From contig CM071598.1 in assembly GCA_036435485.1 (NCBI GenBank), positions 194,783,148-194,847,147 of the forward strand: a stretch of DNA of 64,000 nucleotides, written 5' to 3'. Both the position numbers and the translations under genes were made by a program. Source of the stretch: Saposhnikovia divaricata (lineage: Eukaryota; Streptophyta; Magnoliopsida; Apiales; Apiaceae). Below are positions 54,466-64,000 of the stretch, piece by piece (position 1 is the first letter of the stretch; each line of letters opens with the position of its first letter). Under the pieces are notes generated by a model. The model saw nothing but the letters and a program-made list of their open reading frames with translations. It was not told where the DNA came from and did not search any database.

Positions 54466-56697
54466 ATGTCAGCAATTCCTCCACCAACACCTACTGTTTC
54501 TGAAAAGGCTCCTACTACTCTGAGTCGTTATGAACCAATCAGGGTTCCTATTCTCAGGCCATTAGAGTATGCTATGTGGAAGGTCAAGATGACTATGTTT
54601 CTGGAGGCTACAGATCCAGAATATCTTGACAGGATTTATGAAGGCCCTCACAATCCTACAAAGCTATCTATTGCAGCTGCTGGTGAAGAAGCTAAAATAG
54701 TTCCAAAGGAAAAGAAGGACATGACTCCTGAAGATCTATCATCAATTGCTAAGGATGCAAAGGTTAGGCATTTACTGCATAGTGCTTTAGACAATGTTAT
54801 GTCTAGCAAAGTGATTAACTGCACCACTGCAAAAGAGATATGGGATGCTCTTGAAGTCAGATGTCAAGGATCTGCTGCTATTAAGAAGAATAGGAGAAAC
54901 ATACTCACACAAGAGTATGAGCATTTTGAGGCTAAACCTGAAGAGACCATGACAGATACATTTGATAGATTCTGTAAATTGCTTAATGATCTGTCATTGG
55001 TCAACAAAGAGTATGATCTCGAAGACTCTAATCTCAAGTTTCTTCTTTCTCTACCTGAAAAGTGGGATGTGAAAACAACCACTATTAGAGACAACTATGA
55101 TCTTGCTGAAACAGAGATTGATGAAATCTATGGGCTGCTCAAAACTCATGAATTGGAAATGTAGCAGAGAAACAGGAGATCAAGCAGGAAGGCAAAGTCT
55201 GTTGCTCTTAATGTTGAAGAGAAACCTCAGAAGAAAGAGGCATCAAGAAGGAAAATGAAGGGAAAAGCTTTAGTCATACACTCGGAAAGTGAATCATCAA
55301 ACTCTGATTGTGACTCAAACTCTTCTGAATCATCTGACTCTGAGGTTGATGAAGAAGAAATGAGGAAAATGGCTGTGTTAATGGTGAAGACCTTCAAGAA
55401 AATGGGCTTCAAGAATTTCAAGAAAGGGAAAAGGTTTTCTAGAGATTCAATTGAAGACATGAAAAGCTTCAGGAAGTTTGATAAGAGAGATTCTAGGGGG
55501 AAGAAGGATAAGTCTGAAATTCAATGCTACAAGTGTAAGGAGATAGGTCACTATGCTCCTGAGTGCAAGAAGGGTAAAACTGGAAAGGTACTCTACACTA
55601 AAGGCAGAGATTGGGTAGACACTTCAGATTCTGATGAAGAAGTGAACTATGCTCTCATGGCTACTACTGAATCAGAAACTTCTGAAAATCAGGTACCTCT
55701 AACTACCTATGCTTATAATATTGATGACATTGCTCAATTAAGAATTTATCTTAAGTCATTGCATATAAGTTATAGGGATCAGACTTTAGAGAATGAGAGG
55801 ATAAAATCTGAAAATTCTGAACTTAAGGTTAGAAATAAACTTGTTGAAGAAAAACTTGAAAACATGCAACAAGTTTAGAAAGAGAGAGATGATGCAGTTT
55901 CTATAGAACAGGATTTGCTTCAGAAATATAAACAACTAGAATCTGAGTTGGAGGAAGCAAATAAGAAAATTAGGACTTGGACTAATTCTGGAAAGGACAC
56001 TCAACAGATTTTTCAAACAGACACTGTTGGTCTAGGTTATAATGAGGGAGATGAACTTAGATTTCAAAATCAAGTTAAAATCAGACCTCATTTTATACAT
56101 GGAACCAGTAAATTTTTGTCCGAAAATGAAAAAGAAGCTGTTAAAAGTAAACCAGTAAAAACTAGTGTTAAACAGGTTAATATTGGTTCAATGACAGATA
56201 AACAACTCAAACATAAACTGAAGGAGTTAAAATCTGTTAAGAAACAGAGAGTGTCAAATAAGAACAGAAATGGAAAAGTAGGCATCACTTCAGGAAATAA
56301 ACCAATGCTTGCTAGTTATGCTCCAAGAAAGACATGTCATAACTGTGGTAGTACTAAGCATCTTGCAAATTTCTGCAAGAAAAACAAAAATATAAATTCT
56401 TTACCTTCCAAGTCTAAGGAAAAGAAGGATTTTGCTAGAACTAAGCCACAGACTTTATGCACACACTGTGGAAGCACTTGGCATTCCATTTATACTTGCA
56501 GAGAATATCATGCTATCTATCATAATTACTATGAACTGAAACCCAATCTCAAATGGGTTAAAGTTGATACTGCAAGTGTAAACACTGATACTGTTAGCTC
56601 AAACTCTGATAATGTTAATTCCGCTGAAAAAGCTAACAAAGTTAAGAATGTCAAAGGATCCAAGCAAGTCTGGATCCTTAAATCTAATTCCCAGTAA
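54466..56697 (+). pseudogene. gag: Copia A gag, two in-frame stops
   Basis: One frame from ATG 54466 to TAA 56697, broken by TAG at 55162 and TAG at 55876. N-terminal UBN2-like region (EYAMWKVKMTMFLEATD, EIWDALEVRCQGSAAIKK), Ser/Asp-rich linker, CCHC knuckle (CYKCKEIGHYAPEC), a long coiled-coil (LQKYKQLESELEEANKKIRT), and two more Cys/His clusters (CHNCGSTKHLANFC, CTHCGSTWHSIYTC). Much larger than a minimal Copia Gag. The first stop lies right after THELEM, where relatives continue. Confidence 0.88.
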
Positions 56698-56707
56698 TTG
56701 CTTGTGA

Positions 56708-57449
56708 TTGCAGGGCAACAGGGAGGCAACCCTAATCGTGGACAGTGGATGTTCAGGACACATGACTGGAAATAAAGCCCTGCTATCAGACTATGAGGAG
56801 AAGGCTGGCCCAAAAGTTTCCTATGGTGATGGCAATGTAGGAAAAACATTGGGATATGGCAATATTAATCTTGGAAATGTCATCATCAACAATGTAGCTC
56901 ATGTCCCAGGACTCAAGCATGACTTGCTGTCTGTGAGTCAAATCTGTGACAAGGGATATCATGTAGATTTTCAACCTGAATATTGTGAAGTTATCAGCAA
57001 ATCTACAGGAAAGGTTGTTCTAGTTGGTCATAGGCAAAACAACATTTATGAAATCAAGCTTTTGATAGACTCTGTTGGAAAAGCTGTTTGCCTGTCTACA
57101 AGAATGTCTAGTGAAGAGAGTTGGAACTGGCACAAGAAACTCTCACATTTGAACTTGAACAACATCAATGAATTGATCAGAAAGGATCTTGTAAGAGGAC
57201 TTCCAAAGGCTCTGTTAAATGTTGATGGCCTATGTGATTCATGTCAGAAGGCTAAACAAAGGAAGTCATCTTTCAAGAGCAAGACAGAATTTTCAATCAC
57301 TGATCCTATCATCTTCTGCATGTTGATCTCTTTGGTCCAGTAAATGTTATGTCTATAGCAAGGAAGAAATATGCTTTAGTCATTGTTGATGAATACACTA
57401 GATTCACTTGGGTGTATTTTCTAGCAAAGAAGGATGAAACTACATTAAC
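56708..57449 (+). pseudogene. pol: Copia A pol: protease and start of integrase, truncated
   Basis: From GGCAACAGG after a TTGCAG, reading in a different frame from gag. Protease (LIVDSGCSGHMTGN), GAG-pre-integrase with H-H-C-C (WNWHKKLSHLNLNN, CDSCQKAK). A frameshift near 57,310 interrupts the start of the integrase core; the other frame continues HVDLFGPVNVMSIARKKYAL up to the insertion of Copia B at 57450. Confidence 0.87.
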
Positions 57450-57727
57450 TGTTGAGTATTGAATACAGTAAAAGAATACAGAGGGGGGGTGAATGGATTC
57501 TTGAACTTTTCTTTGTTCTTGAATCTTTGCAGCAAGATAAGTGATGAGTGCGTGAGATGTGAAGATGCGGATAATTAAAGACAAACACAACACAATATCA
57601 CTTTAATCTAATATCTTATTAGATAAAGATTTTGCTACAATCTGTGAATACAAATGATAGTATTCTCAGCTTCGTTTTTCTCAGAGAGATATTTTCTGTA
57701 TTCTTTTACTGTATTCAATACTCAACA
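57450..57727 (+). repeat. 5' LTR of Copia B with 32-bp perfect inverted ends
   Basis: 278 bp. The first 32 bases (TGTTGAGTATTGAATACAGT...) are the exact inverse complement of the last 32 (...ACTGTATTCAATACTCAACA). Normal LTRs have only a few inverted bases. A G-run AGAGGGGGGGTGAATGG follows the left arm. Confidence 0.85.
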
Positions 57728-57729
57728 AG

Positions 57730-57741
57730 TGGTATCAAAGC
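57730..57741 (+). other. Primer binding site of Copia B
   Basis: TGGTATCAAAGC, 2 nt after the LTR; same one-base variant of the initiator-Met site as in the Copia at 25.3 kb. Confidence 0.88.
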
Positions 57742-57770
57742 AGGCTGTTTAATCTAAACAGAAAACGATC

Positions 57771-60272
57771 ATGAGTTCGAATACACCAAAGACTACAGGT
57801 ACGGTAAAGGTCCCTAAGTTCGACAAAGAGAATTACAACCTCTGGAAAATAAAAATGCTGTTGTTCATCAAAGCTGCCAATCCTCTCTACCCTGACATTC
57901 TCAAGAATGGTCCATTTATACCACAACAAGAAGTTGCTGAATCCACAGTGGGCGCAGTAGTCATTCCTAGATCATACGTTCCAAAAGAGCCATCCAAATG
58001 GACGGACTCAGAGAAGGAAAAGATTGCCCTAGACAGCCACCTCATGTTGTTAATCATAGACTCCATGGATATGTCGATGTTTGCCAACATAGCATCATGC
58101 AAATCAGCCAAGGACATGTGGAATCACATCGAGGTGTTATGTGAAGGGACAGAGGAGGTAAGAGAAAATAAGAAACAGATACTGGTCACACAGTATGAGG
58201 CGTTCATGGCACAGTCCAAGGAAAGTATCACTGATATGTTTGAAAGATTTCACAAGCTGGCGACTGAGCTCCAAATGAATGGGAAGGTTTACAGCACTAA
58301 GGAATTAAATATGAAGTTTCTACTATCGTCACCAAACCATCTAGAGCAAAGGGTCATATCCCTAAGAGAAAGAGATTTGAACAAAGTCACGTATGATGTG
58401 CTCTATGGGGTTTTAAAGACACACGAGCTTGAGTTGCTTCAAAAGAGGGCTATCCAAGCTAACCAAGGCAGAATGATAAACACATCCTGTGCCTTGATTG
58501 TCAACAAATCTATTCAAGACCTGGAAGCATCTGCAAGTCAGCTGAGAATAGAAGAGATAGTAGATGATGAAGAAACTGAGGAAGTAGTGACTGAACCTGC
58601 TGATGACAAGGAAGAAGATGAGTTCTACACTCTTGAAGAGCTGGATGGCATGGAAAATACATCATATGCTTTTATGGCTAGAAAATTCCCAAACATCAGA
58701 TTCAAGAGGAATCAGCCCTTCAAGCCTAGACCTCAAAATCATTCATTCAACAAGAGCAAGGCACCTATGAAAACAAACAAGAACAGATTCAAAACCAGCT
58801 ATGTGGATAGGTCATCTATAAGATGTTACAGATGCAATGACCTAGGGCATTTTGCCAGTGAATGCAAGAAGCCTAAAAAGAAGGATAAGGAGTTTCTTGA
58901 GCTTGAAGCTAAGTATGAGGCCCTTCTAAAGAAGCAGACACCAGGTAAGGCTTACATAGCTGAAGGGAAGTGTTGGGATGATTCTGACAGTGATGGGGAA
59001 GAACAAGAATTCTGCAACTATGCCTTGATGGCCAATTCCAAGGAAGAACCATCTGCATCAGACTCACAGGTACCATCTCTCACTACCATAGACATGTCTG
59101 TTTCTGAATATAAATCTTTGGTTGAACAACTATCCGTTGAGATGTTTAACATTCATACTAGTATGACTGCTGCTAATGAAGAGATTGCTAAACTGTCTAC
59201 TAGGAATGAACTGTTAAATAAGAGAAATGAGGAACTAGAGCTAACTACTGTGCAAATAGAAAATCTTAAACAAGAGATTGAGTATCTAAAGAATAAAGTT
59301 CTATGTGCCAGTCAAGTTGAGAAAGCTCTTAGGGATGAATTAGCTGAAAATGAATTTAAGTTGAAGACATTTAAGAATTCCTCTAGTCTATTGCAGTCTT
59401 ATCATGAGAAAAATCTAGCTAGACCTAAGGCTGCCATTGGACTTGATTATGACACTCTTAAACAGAGGAAAGGCTATGCAGTCATTGAAGATGACCTTGT
59501 TGTTCAAGAGGAGGTGCCTCAGGTTTTGAAAAAGACTGAGAATCCAATATTTAAATCACCAACACTTGAGATTGATGAGGATGCCTTACTCATCAAGCAA
59601 ATGTTGGAGGATGAAGATGAGGCACAATCAAATGAACAACAAGCATCCTCTGAGAGTAAGAATGTCAAAACCAAAGCCAAGGAGCCAGTAGAAGGTAGAC
59701 CTAGACTTGAGAAATCTGTAAATTTTGTTTCAGCTGGAAATTATGAGACTAAGAAGAAAGTGACTAATAAGAGACCAAACAGGAATGGCAAATTAGGGAT
59801 TAACAAAGATAACAACTATGCTTATGTGCCAAATGCCCCTAGGAAAGTTTGTCAAAACTGTTTTAGCTCTAATCATTTGACTCATGCTTGCAAGAAACCA
59901 TCTGGTAGTGTTGCTAAACCATTCTATGATTGCTCTGTGCCTTTAAGACATAGAGACTCTCCTTTCTGTGATAAACTTGATTGTATGCCATGTAACATGA
60001 ATGTGATGACTAGTTGTTTTAATTTGAGAAGACAATTCATGGAGGGCTGTATCAATCATAATGTTCACACACACTACACAAGGACAAAGTCTTCAAGTCC
60101 TCCTAAAGTTAGGAAAGTACCTCTGTCACCTAAGTCTAAGAACCCTGATTCTAAGACTCCCAACAGTGACAAGAAGACCAACATCAAGAAAACTGATAAG
60201 CATGCTGATTTTGATAAAACTGTCACTAAGTCACATGGACCCAAACTCGTTTGGGTACCAAAGGAGAAGTAA
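57771..60272 (+). CDS. gag: Copia B Gag, 833 aa
   Basis: ATG 57771 lies 44 nt after the LTR (GATCATGAGTTCG). N-terminal UBN2-like domain, residues about 10-220 (FDKENYNLWKIKMLLFIKAA, LKTHELELLQKRA). Acidic linker. CCHC knuckle CYRCNDLGHFASEC at about residue 352. A coiled-coil follows around residues 450-540 (NEEIAKLSTRNELLNKRNEE region). A second Cys/His cluster CQNCFSSNHLTHAC is at about residue 693, then a basic Lys/Ser/Pro tail. No internal stop. The frame ends at TAA 60270 shortly before pol, which is in another frame. The product would form the capsid and bind RNA. Confidence 0.93.
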   Translation: MSSNTPKTTGTVKVPKFDKENYNLWKIKMLLFIKAANPLYPDILKNGPFIPQQEVAESTVGAVVIPRSYVPKEPSKWTDSEKEKIALDSHLMLLIIDSMDMSMFANIASCKSAKDMWNHIEVLCEGTEEVRENKKQILVTQYEAFMAQSKESITDMFERFHKLATELQMNGKVYSTKELNMKFLLSSPNHLEQRVISLRERDLNKVTYDVLYGVLKTHELELLQKRAIQANQGRMINTSCALIVNKSIQDLEASASQLRIEEIVDDEETEEVVTEPADDKEEDEFYTLEELDGMENTSYAFMARKFPNIRFKRNQPFKPRPQNHSFNKSKAPMKTNKNRFKTSYVDRSSIRCYRCNDLGHFASECKKPKKKDKEFLELEAKYEALLKKQTPGKAYIAEGKCWDDSDSDGEEQEFCNYALMANSKEEPSASDSQVPSLTTIDMSVSEYKSLVEQLSVEMFNIHTSMTAANEEIAKLSTRNELLNKRNEELELTTVQIENLKQEIEYLKNKVLCASQVEKALRDELAENEFKLKTFKNSSSLLQSYHEKNLARPKAAIGLDYDTLKQRKGYAVIEDDLVVQEEVPQVLKKTENPIFKSPTLEIDEDALLIKQMLEDEDEAQSNEQQASSESKNVKTKAKEPVEGRPRLEKSVNFVSAGNYETKKKVTNKRPNRNGKLGINKDNNYAYVPNAPRKVCQNCFSSNHLTHACKKPSGSVAKPFYDCSVPLRHRDSPFCDKLDCMPCNMNVMTSCFNLRRQFMEGCINHNVHTHYTRTKSSSPPKVRKVPLSPKSKNPDSKTPNSDKKTNIKKTDKHADFDKTVTKSHGPKLVWVPKEK

Positions 60273-60289
60273 TACTTTTGTGTTTGCAG

Positions 60290-63200
60290 GGCAAAGAAAG
60301 TAAAAAGAAGGTCATGTGGATTTTGGACAGTGGATGCTCAAATCATATGACTGGTGATATGGCCCTGCTATCACAGTATGAGGAAAAGGCTGGCCCAATG
60401 GTTGCTTTTGGAGATGACAGCATTGGCAACACACTGGGATATGGCAAGTTGGAAATTGGAAATGTCATCATTGAGAATGTAGCACTGGTCAAGGGGCTCA
60501 AGCATAATCTACTGAGTGTTGGTCAATTCACTGACAGAGGCTTCAAAGTGAACTTTGACAAAGATGAATGTTTGATCACCCACAAGAAGACTGGTGATTT
60601 TGCTCTGTCTGGAGTAAGGAAGGGAAGCCTGTTTGTAGCCAATATGGACTCTGCAAGCAAGGACACAATTTGTTGCTTCTACTCAAAAGCATCAAATGAA
60701 GACAGTTGGCTGTGGCACAAGAAGCTATCACACCTGAACGTCAAAGCCATTAATTCCCTAGTCAAAAGGGAGTTAGTGAGAGGCATGCCCACACTTGAAT
60801 TCTGTCAAGAAGGAGTGTGTGAGGCGTGTCAAAAGGGAAAAATGAAAAGATCAAGCCACAAGTCAAAAACAATGACATCTATAACCAAGCCCCTGCAACT
60901 GATTCATATGGATTTGTTTGGGCCTGTCAATATTATGTCACTAGGAAGGAAGAAGTATGCTCTAGTGATGGTTGATGATTTTACAAGGTATACATGGGTA
61001 GAATTTCTGGCATCAAAGGATGAGGCTCCACAAGTAATCATTGAGCACATAAAGAAAGTTGACAAAGAAGCAAAGGCCATAAATGCAAGTGTGATTGCAT
61101 TAAGAAGTGATAATGGGACAGAATTCAGAAATGCCATGCTTGGAGCATTCTGCAAAGAAAATGGTATTTCTCAACAATTCTCAGCTCCAAGGACCCCACA
61201 ACAAAATGGAGTTGTTGAGAGAAAGAATAGGACTCTGATAGAGGCTGCTAGAACAATGCTACTTGATGCAAAGATGCCTACATGTTTTTGGGCTGAGGCT
61301 GTGAGCACTGCATGCTACATCCAAAATAGAACCCTCATCAACAAAAACACTGGAAAGACACCTTACAACTTGATGACTGGAAAGAAGCCTACTCTAAAGT
61401 ATGTTCATACTTTTGGAAGCAAGTGCTTTGTGCTAAAAGATAATTCAGAATATGTTGGAAAGTTTGATGCAAAGGCATTTGAAGGAATCTTTCTTGGCTA
61501 TTCTATGGAAAGAATTGCATACAAAGTTTATGTCATTTGTCAAAAGAAAGTAATGGAGAGCACAGATGTAACATTTGATGACAGCAAACTACCTGGATTA
61601 GAAGAAGCCAATGATGAAGATAAAGATCCCTTGAAGTTTGACAATCTAGATGATTCTGATGAGGAGATTGAAAGTGAATCTGAACTCATAATCCAACAAA
61701 CTCAAGTGAATGAAGAACCTGTGTCAACCAACAATGAAGAAACAAGCATCCAAGATACACCTGTGAGGAGTGACAACTTCACAGGGGGAGGAAATGTAGA
61801 TGATCATGATCTAAATGATGAAGCAACATCAAGGATGAGAAATCAATCTGAACATACAAGGAAATGGGATAGATCACACACTGCAGATCAGATAATTGGA
61901 AATCCAAATGCAGGAGTAAGGACAAGGAGAGCAACTATAAATGAATGTCTCTATGGCTGCTTTCTATCCCAAGTTGAGCCTAAGAAACTTGATGATGCAT
62001 TGTTGGATCCTGACTGGATAATTGCTATGCAAGAGGAGCTAAATCAATTTGAAAGGAGCAAAGTATGGGAACTAGTGCCTGCACCAAAGGATAGAACCGT
62101 TGTTGGAACTAAATGGGTTCTAAGGAATAAGATGGATGAAAATGGTGTAGTCATAAGAAACAAAGCAAGGTTGGTTGCAAAAGGATACTCTCAACAGGAA
62201 GGTATTGACTATGATGAGACCTTTGCCCCTGTTGCTAGACTAGAAGCCATCAGAATTTTCTTGGCATTTGCTGCACATTCTAATTTCAAGGTCTATCAAA
62301 TGGATGTCAAGAGTGCATTCCTGAATGGGGAGTTGGAAGAAGAAGTATATGTGCAACAACCACCTGGCTTTGAGGATCCACAGTTCCCCCACTTTGTCTA
62401 CAGATTACTTAAAGCATTGTATGGACTCAAGCAAGCTCCTAGGGCATGGTATGACACACTATCACAATTTCTACTGGAGAATCAATTCACTAGAGGCACA
62501 CTGGACAAGACACTGTTCTACAAGAAACATGGTGATGATATTATCCTAGTTCAAATCTATGTGGATGATATCATATTTGGCTCTACAAATGAGGAGCTGT
62601 GTGAAAAATTCTCTAAGCTCATGCAAAGCAGATATGAGATGAGTATGATGGGAGAATTAACATTCTTTCTTAGACTGCAAGTTAGTCAAAGGAAGGATGG
62701 CATTTTTATAAGTCAAACCAAATACATTAAAGATTTACTGAAGAAATTTGATTTGGAAGAATGTTCACCTGCGAAGACACCCATGGCCACTGCCACCAAG
62801 TTAGATGATGACGCTAAGGGCAAAAAGGTAAATATCTCAATCTACAGAGGCATGGTTGGTTCTCTACTCTACCTCACTGCTAGTAGGCCAGATATCATGT
62901 TTGCTACATGCTTATGTGCAAGGTTTCAATCAAACCCAAAGGAATCACACATGATAGCAATAAAAAGGATCTTCAAATATCTGAAAGGCACACCAAACTT
63001 GGGGTTATGGTATCCTAAGGACACAGGGTTCAATCTGGTTGGTTATTCTGATGCTGATTATGCTGGATGCAGAGTGGATAGGAAAAGCACATCAGGTAGC
63101 TGCCAGTTTCTTGGACAAAGGTTAGTCTCTTGGTACAGCAAGAAACAACAATCTGTGTCAACTTCCACAGCTGAAGCTGAATACATAGCTGCTGGAAGTT

Positions 63201-63511
63201 GTTGTGCTCAAGTGCTTTGGATTAGAAACCAACTTAGAGATTATGGACTTGTGTTGGAAAGAATTCCTATCATGTGTGACAACACAAGTGCAATCTCTAT
63301 AGTTGCCAATCCTGTCAATCATTCTAGGACAAAGCACATTGACATCAGATATCATTTCATTAGAGAACATGCAACTAATGGAACCATTGAGTTGCATTAT
63401 GTCTCTACAGATAAACAACTAGCTGACATATTCACTAAGCCATTAGATGAAGCCACCTTCACTAGGCTGGTCAGTGAGATTGGAATGCTGAATTCTTCGA
63501 ATTCTGGCTAA
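60290..63511 (+). CDS. pol: Copia B Pol: protease, integrase, RT, RNase H
   Basis: The open frame starts at 60251; conserved sequence begins at GGCAAAGAAAG after TTTGCAG (about 60,290). Protease (WILDSGCSNHMTG), GAG-pre-integrase (WLWHKKLSHLNVKA, CEACQKGK), integrase D (HMDLFGPV), D (LRSDNGTEF), E (PQQNGVVERKNR), RT (YQMDVKSAFLNGELEEE, active site YVDDII near 62,558), RNase H (YSDADYAGCRVDRKSTSGS, STAEAEYIA). No stop or frameshift seen. One unusual residue: FLRLQVSQ where FLGLQV is common. Gag and Pol frames differ by -1, so Pol needs frameshifting, reinitiation or splicing. Confidence 0.94.
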   Translation, partial: GKESKKKVMWILDSGCSNHMTGDMALLSQYEEKAGPMVAFGDDSIGNTLGYGKLEIGNVIIENVALVKGLKHNLLSVGQFTDRGFKVNFDKDECLITHKKTGDFALSGVRKGSLFVANMDSASKDTICCFYSKASNEDSWLWHKKLSHLNVKAINSLVKRELVRGMPTLEFCQEGVCEACQKGKMKRSSHKSKTMTSITKPLQLIHMDLFGPVNIMSLGRKKYALVMVDDFTRYTWVEFLASKDEAPQVIIEHIKKVDKEAKAINASVIALRSDNGTEFRNAMLGAFCKENGISQQFSAPRTPQQNGVVERKNRTLIEAARTMLLDAKMPTCFWAEAVSTACYIQNRTLINKNTGKTPYNLMTGKKPTLKYVHTFGSKCFVLKDNSEYVGKFDAKAFEGIFLGYSMERIAYKVYVICQKKVMESTDVTFDDSKLPGLEEANDEDKDPLKFDNLDDSDEEIESESELIIQQTQVNEEPVSTNNEETSIQDTPVRSDNFTGGGNVDDHDLNDEATSRMRNQSEHTRKWDRSHTADQIIGNPNAGVRTRRATINECLYGCFLSQVEPKKLDDALLDPDWIIAMQEELNQFERSKVWELVPAPKDRTVVGTKWVLRNKMDENGVVIRNKARLVAKGYSQQEGIDYDETFAPVARLEAIRIFLAFAAHSNFKVYQMDVKSAFLNGELEEEVYVQQPPGFEDPQFPHFVYRLLKALYGLKQAPRAWYDTLSQFLLENQFTRGTLDKTLFYKKHGDDIILVQIYVDDIIFGSTNEELCEKFSKLMQSRYEMSMMGELTFFLRLQVSQRKDGIFISQTKYIKDLLKKFDLEECSPAKTPMATATKLDDDAKGKKVNISIYRGMVGSLLYLTASRPDIMFATCLCARFQSNPKESHMIAIKRIFKYLKGTPNLGLWYPKDTGFNLVGYSDADYAGCRVDRKSTSGSCQFLGQRLVSWYSKKQQSVSTSTAEAEYIAAGSCCAQVLWIRNQLRDYGLVLERIPIMCDNTSAISIVANPVNHSRTKHIDIRYHFIREHATNGTIELHYVSTDKQLADIFTKPLDEATFTRLVSEIGMLNSSNSG

Positions 63512-64000
63512 GTGAATATATCAACTAGATTGTTGCAGCAGTAAATACTTACTTTATCAAATGCCTAATATTTCTGAAGTAAGTATTGGCTGGAGTATGA
63601 TGTATAAATATTCCAATGCTGCACATGTTGAAAATCATACATATGTAGCTTGAAATTTCTGTAAAAATTTTGAGTAAACCACTATTTAATTTGGTAGAAT
63701 ATTCGTCAATGAATATTTCTAGTAAATTTTAAAGGATAGTGGAAATTGAATTTTATGAGTGAAAAGTACAGTTCGATAAGTCAGACTTCTCGAATGGTTC
63801 ATTGTTATGTCTTGGCTCGAGTTCTCGAATAGGCCTATCTAGAACCCTCTTGAGTTCTCGAATAGTGTCTTTTAGAGAAATCGAATAGCACACTTTGAGT
63901 TCTCGAATAGAGTATTTTAGTTCTCTAATGATAGAGTTCTCTAATGCTGCATTTGAGTTATCGAATCATTTGAAAAGGCTGATTTTTCGCTGACACTTAA
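63512..64000 (+). other. 3' region of Copia B with TTCTCGAATAG repeats
   Basis: Non-coding as far as visible. From about 63,788 the word GAGTTCTCGAATAG or a variant (TTCTCGAATGG, AAATCGAATAG, TTCTCTAATG, TTATCGAATC) appears eight times, 15-35 bp apart. No LTR start seen before the window ends. Confidence 0.7.

Larger units (their letters stand above)
53898..57449 (+). mobile_element. Copia element A, 5' part, split by Copia B
   Basis: LTR 53898-54404 (TGTTAAATATAATTG...GGCCTAACA), primer site, a large broken gag and the first part of pol, up to the insertion of Copia B at 57450. The rest should follow the 3' LTR of Copia B outside the window. A large Gag with coiled-coil and several zinc knuckles suggests a SIRE-like Copia, but this is tentative. 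Confidence 0.88.
57450..64000 (+). mobile_element. Copia element B, 5' LTR to beyond pol; 3' LTR outside the window
   Basis: LTR 57450-57727, primer site, open gag and pol, and at least 489 bp after pol without reaching the 3' LTR. It is inserted in the integrase region of Copia A (preceding bases TTAAC). The large Gag and long 3' region suggest a SIRE-like lineage. The same Gag family is the fragment at 1-985. Confidence 0.9.

Overview
The window is plant nuclear DNA, probably from a eudicot. It has short T-rich/GT-AG introns, a plant-type MOSC-domain gene with eight exons, and dense plant LTR retrotransposons of the Tat, Tekay and Copia lineages. Fragments of MULE, Harbinger, Stowaway and hAT DNA transposons are also present. 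I cannot name the species, and I saw no tRNA, rRNA or CRISPR.

Left part (1-34,560): the only host gene is a MOSC / amidoxime-reducing-component (mARC-like) molybdenum-cofactor gene, present as three tandem paralogs on the plus strand (copy 1 about 13.85-17.62 kb, copy 2 about 18.78-24.6 kb, copy 3 about 25.2-33.65 kb). Copies 1 and 3 are nearly identical including introns. Copy 2 is older and has lost several exons. Each copy is cut inside an exon by a different LTR retroelement: a 603-bp TRIM in exon 3 of copy 1, a 1,963-bp non-autonomous element in exon 2 of copy 2, and a 5,353-bp Copia with an intact ORF in exon 1 of copy 3. The upstream region of copy 1 also holds four insertions that are absent from the matching region of copy 3: a solo LTR, a MULE-like foldback, a 10-kb Tat-lineage Gypsy element and a Harbinger derivative. 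The paralog therefore supplies empty sites that confirm the insertion boundaries.

The Tat element (2,729-12,722, minus strand) carries gag-protease-RT-RNase H-second RNase H-integrase, now broken by stops and frameshifts. It also has a plus-strand antisense gene with its own apparent promoter, a 5'UTR intron and a coiled-coil product, followed by an 87-bp dimeric minisatellite.

Middle (34,560-42,428): AT-rich intergenic DNA with no convincing gene. It holds foldbacks, a 98-bp tandem duplication, a degenerate hAT-like element with CTCGAG-rich ends, and a 276-bp direct repeat with copies 4.5 kb apart.

Right part (42,429-64,000): a three-level nest of LTR retrotransposons. A Tekay-type chromovirus with 3.75-kb LTRs (minus strand, defective, with an extra ORF upstream of gag) is split by a Copia element (A, plus strand). 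That element is split in turn by a second Copia (B, plus strand) with open gag and pol. All three run past the right edge.
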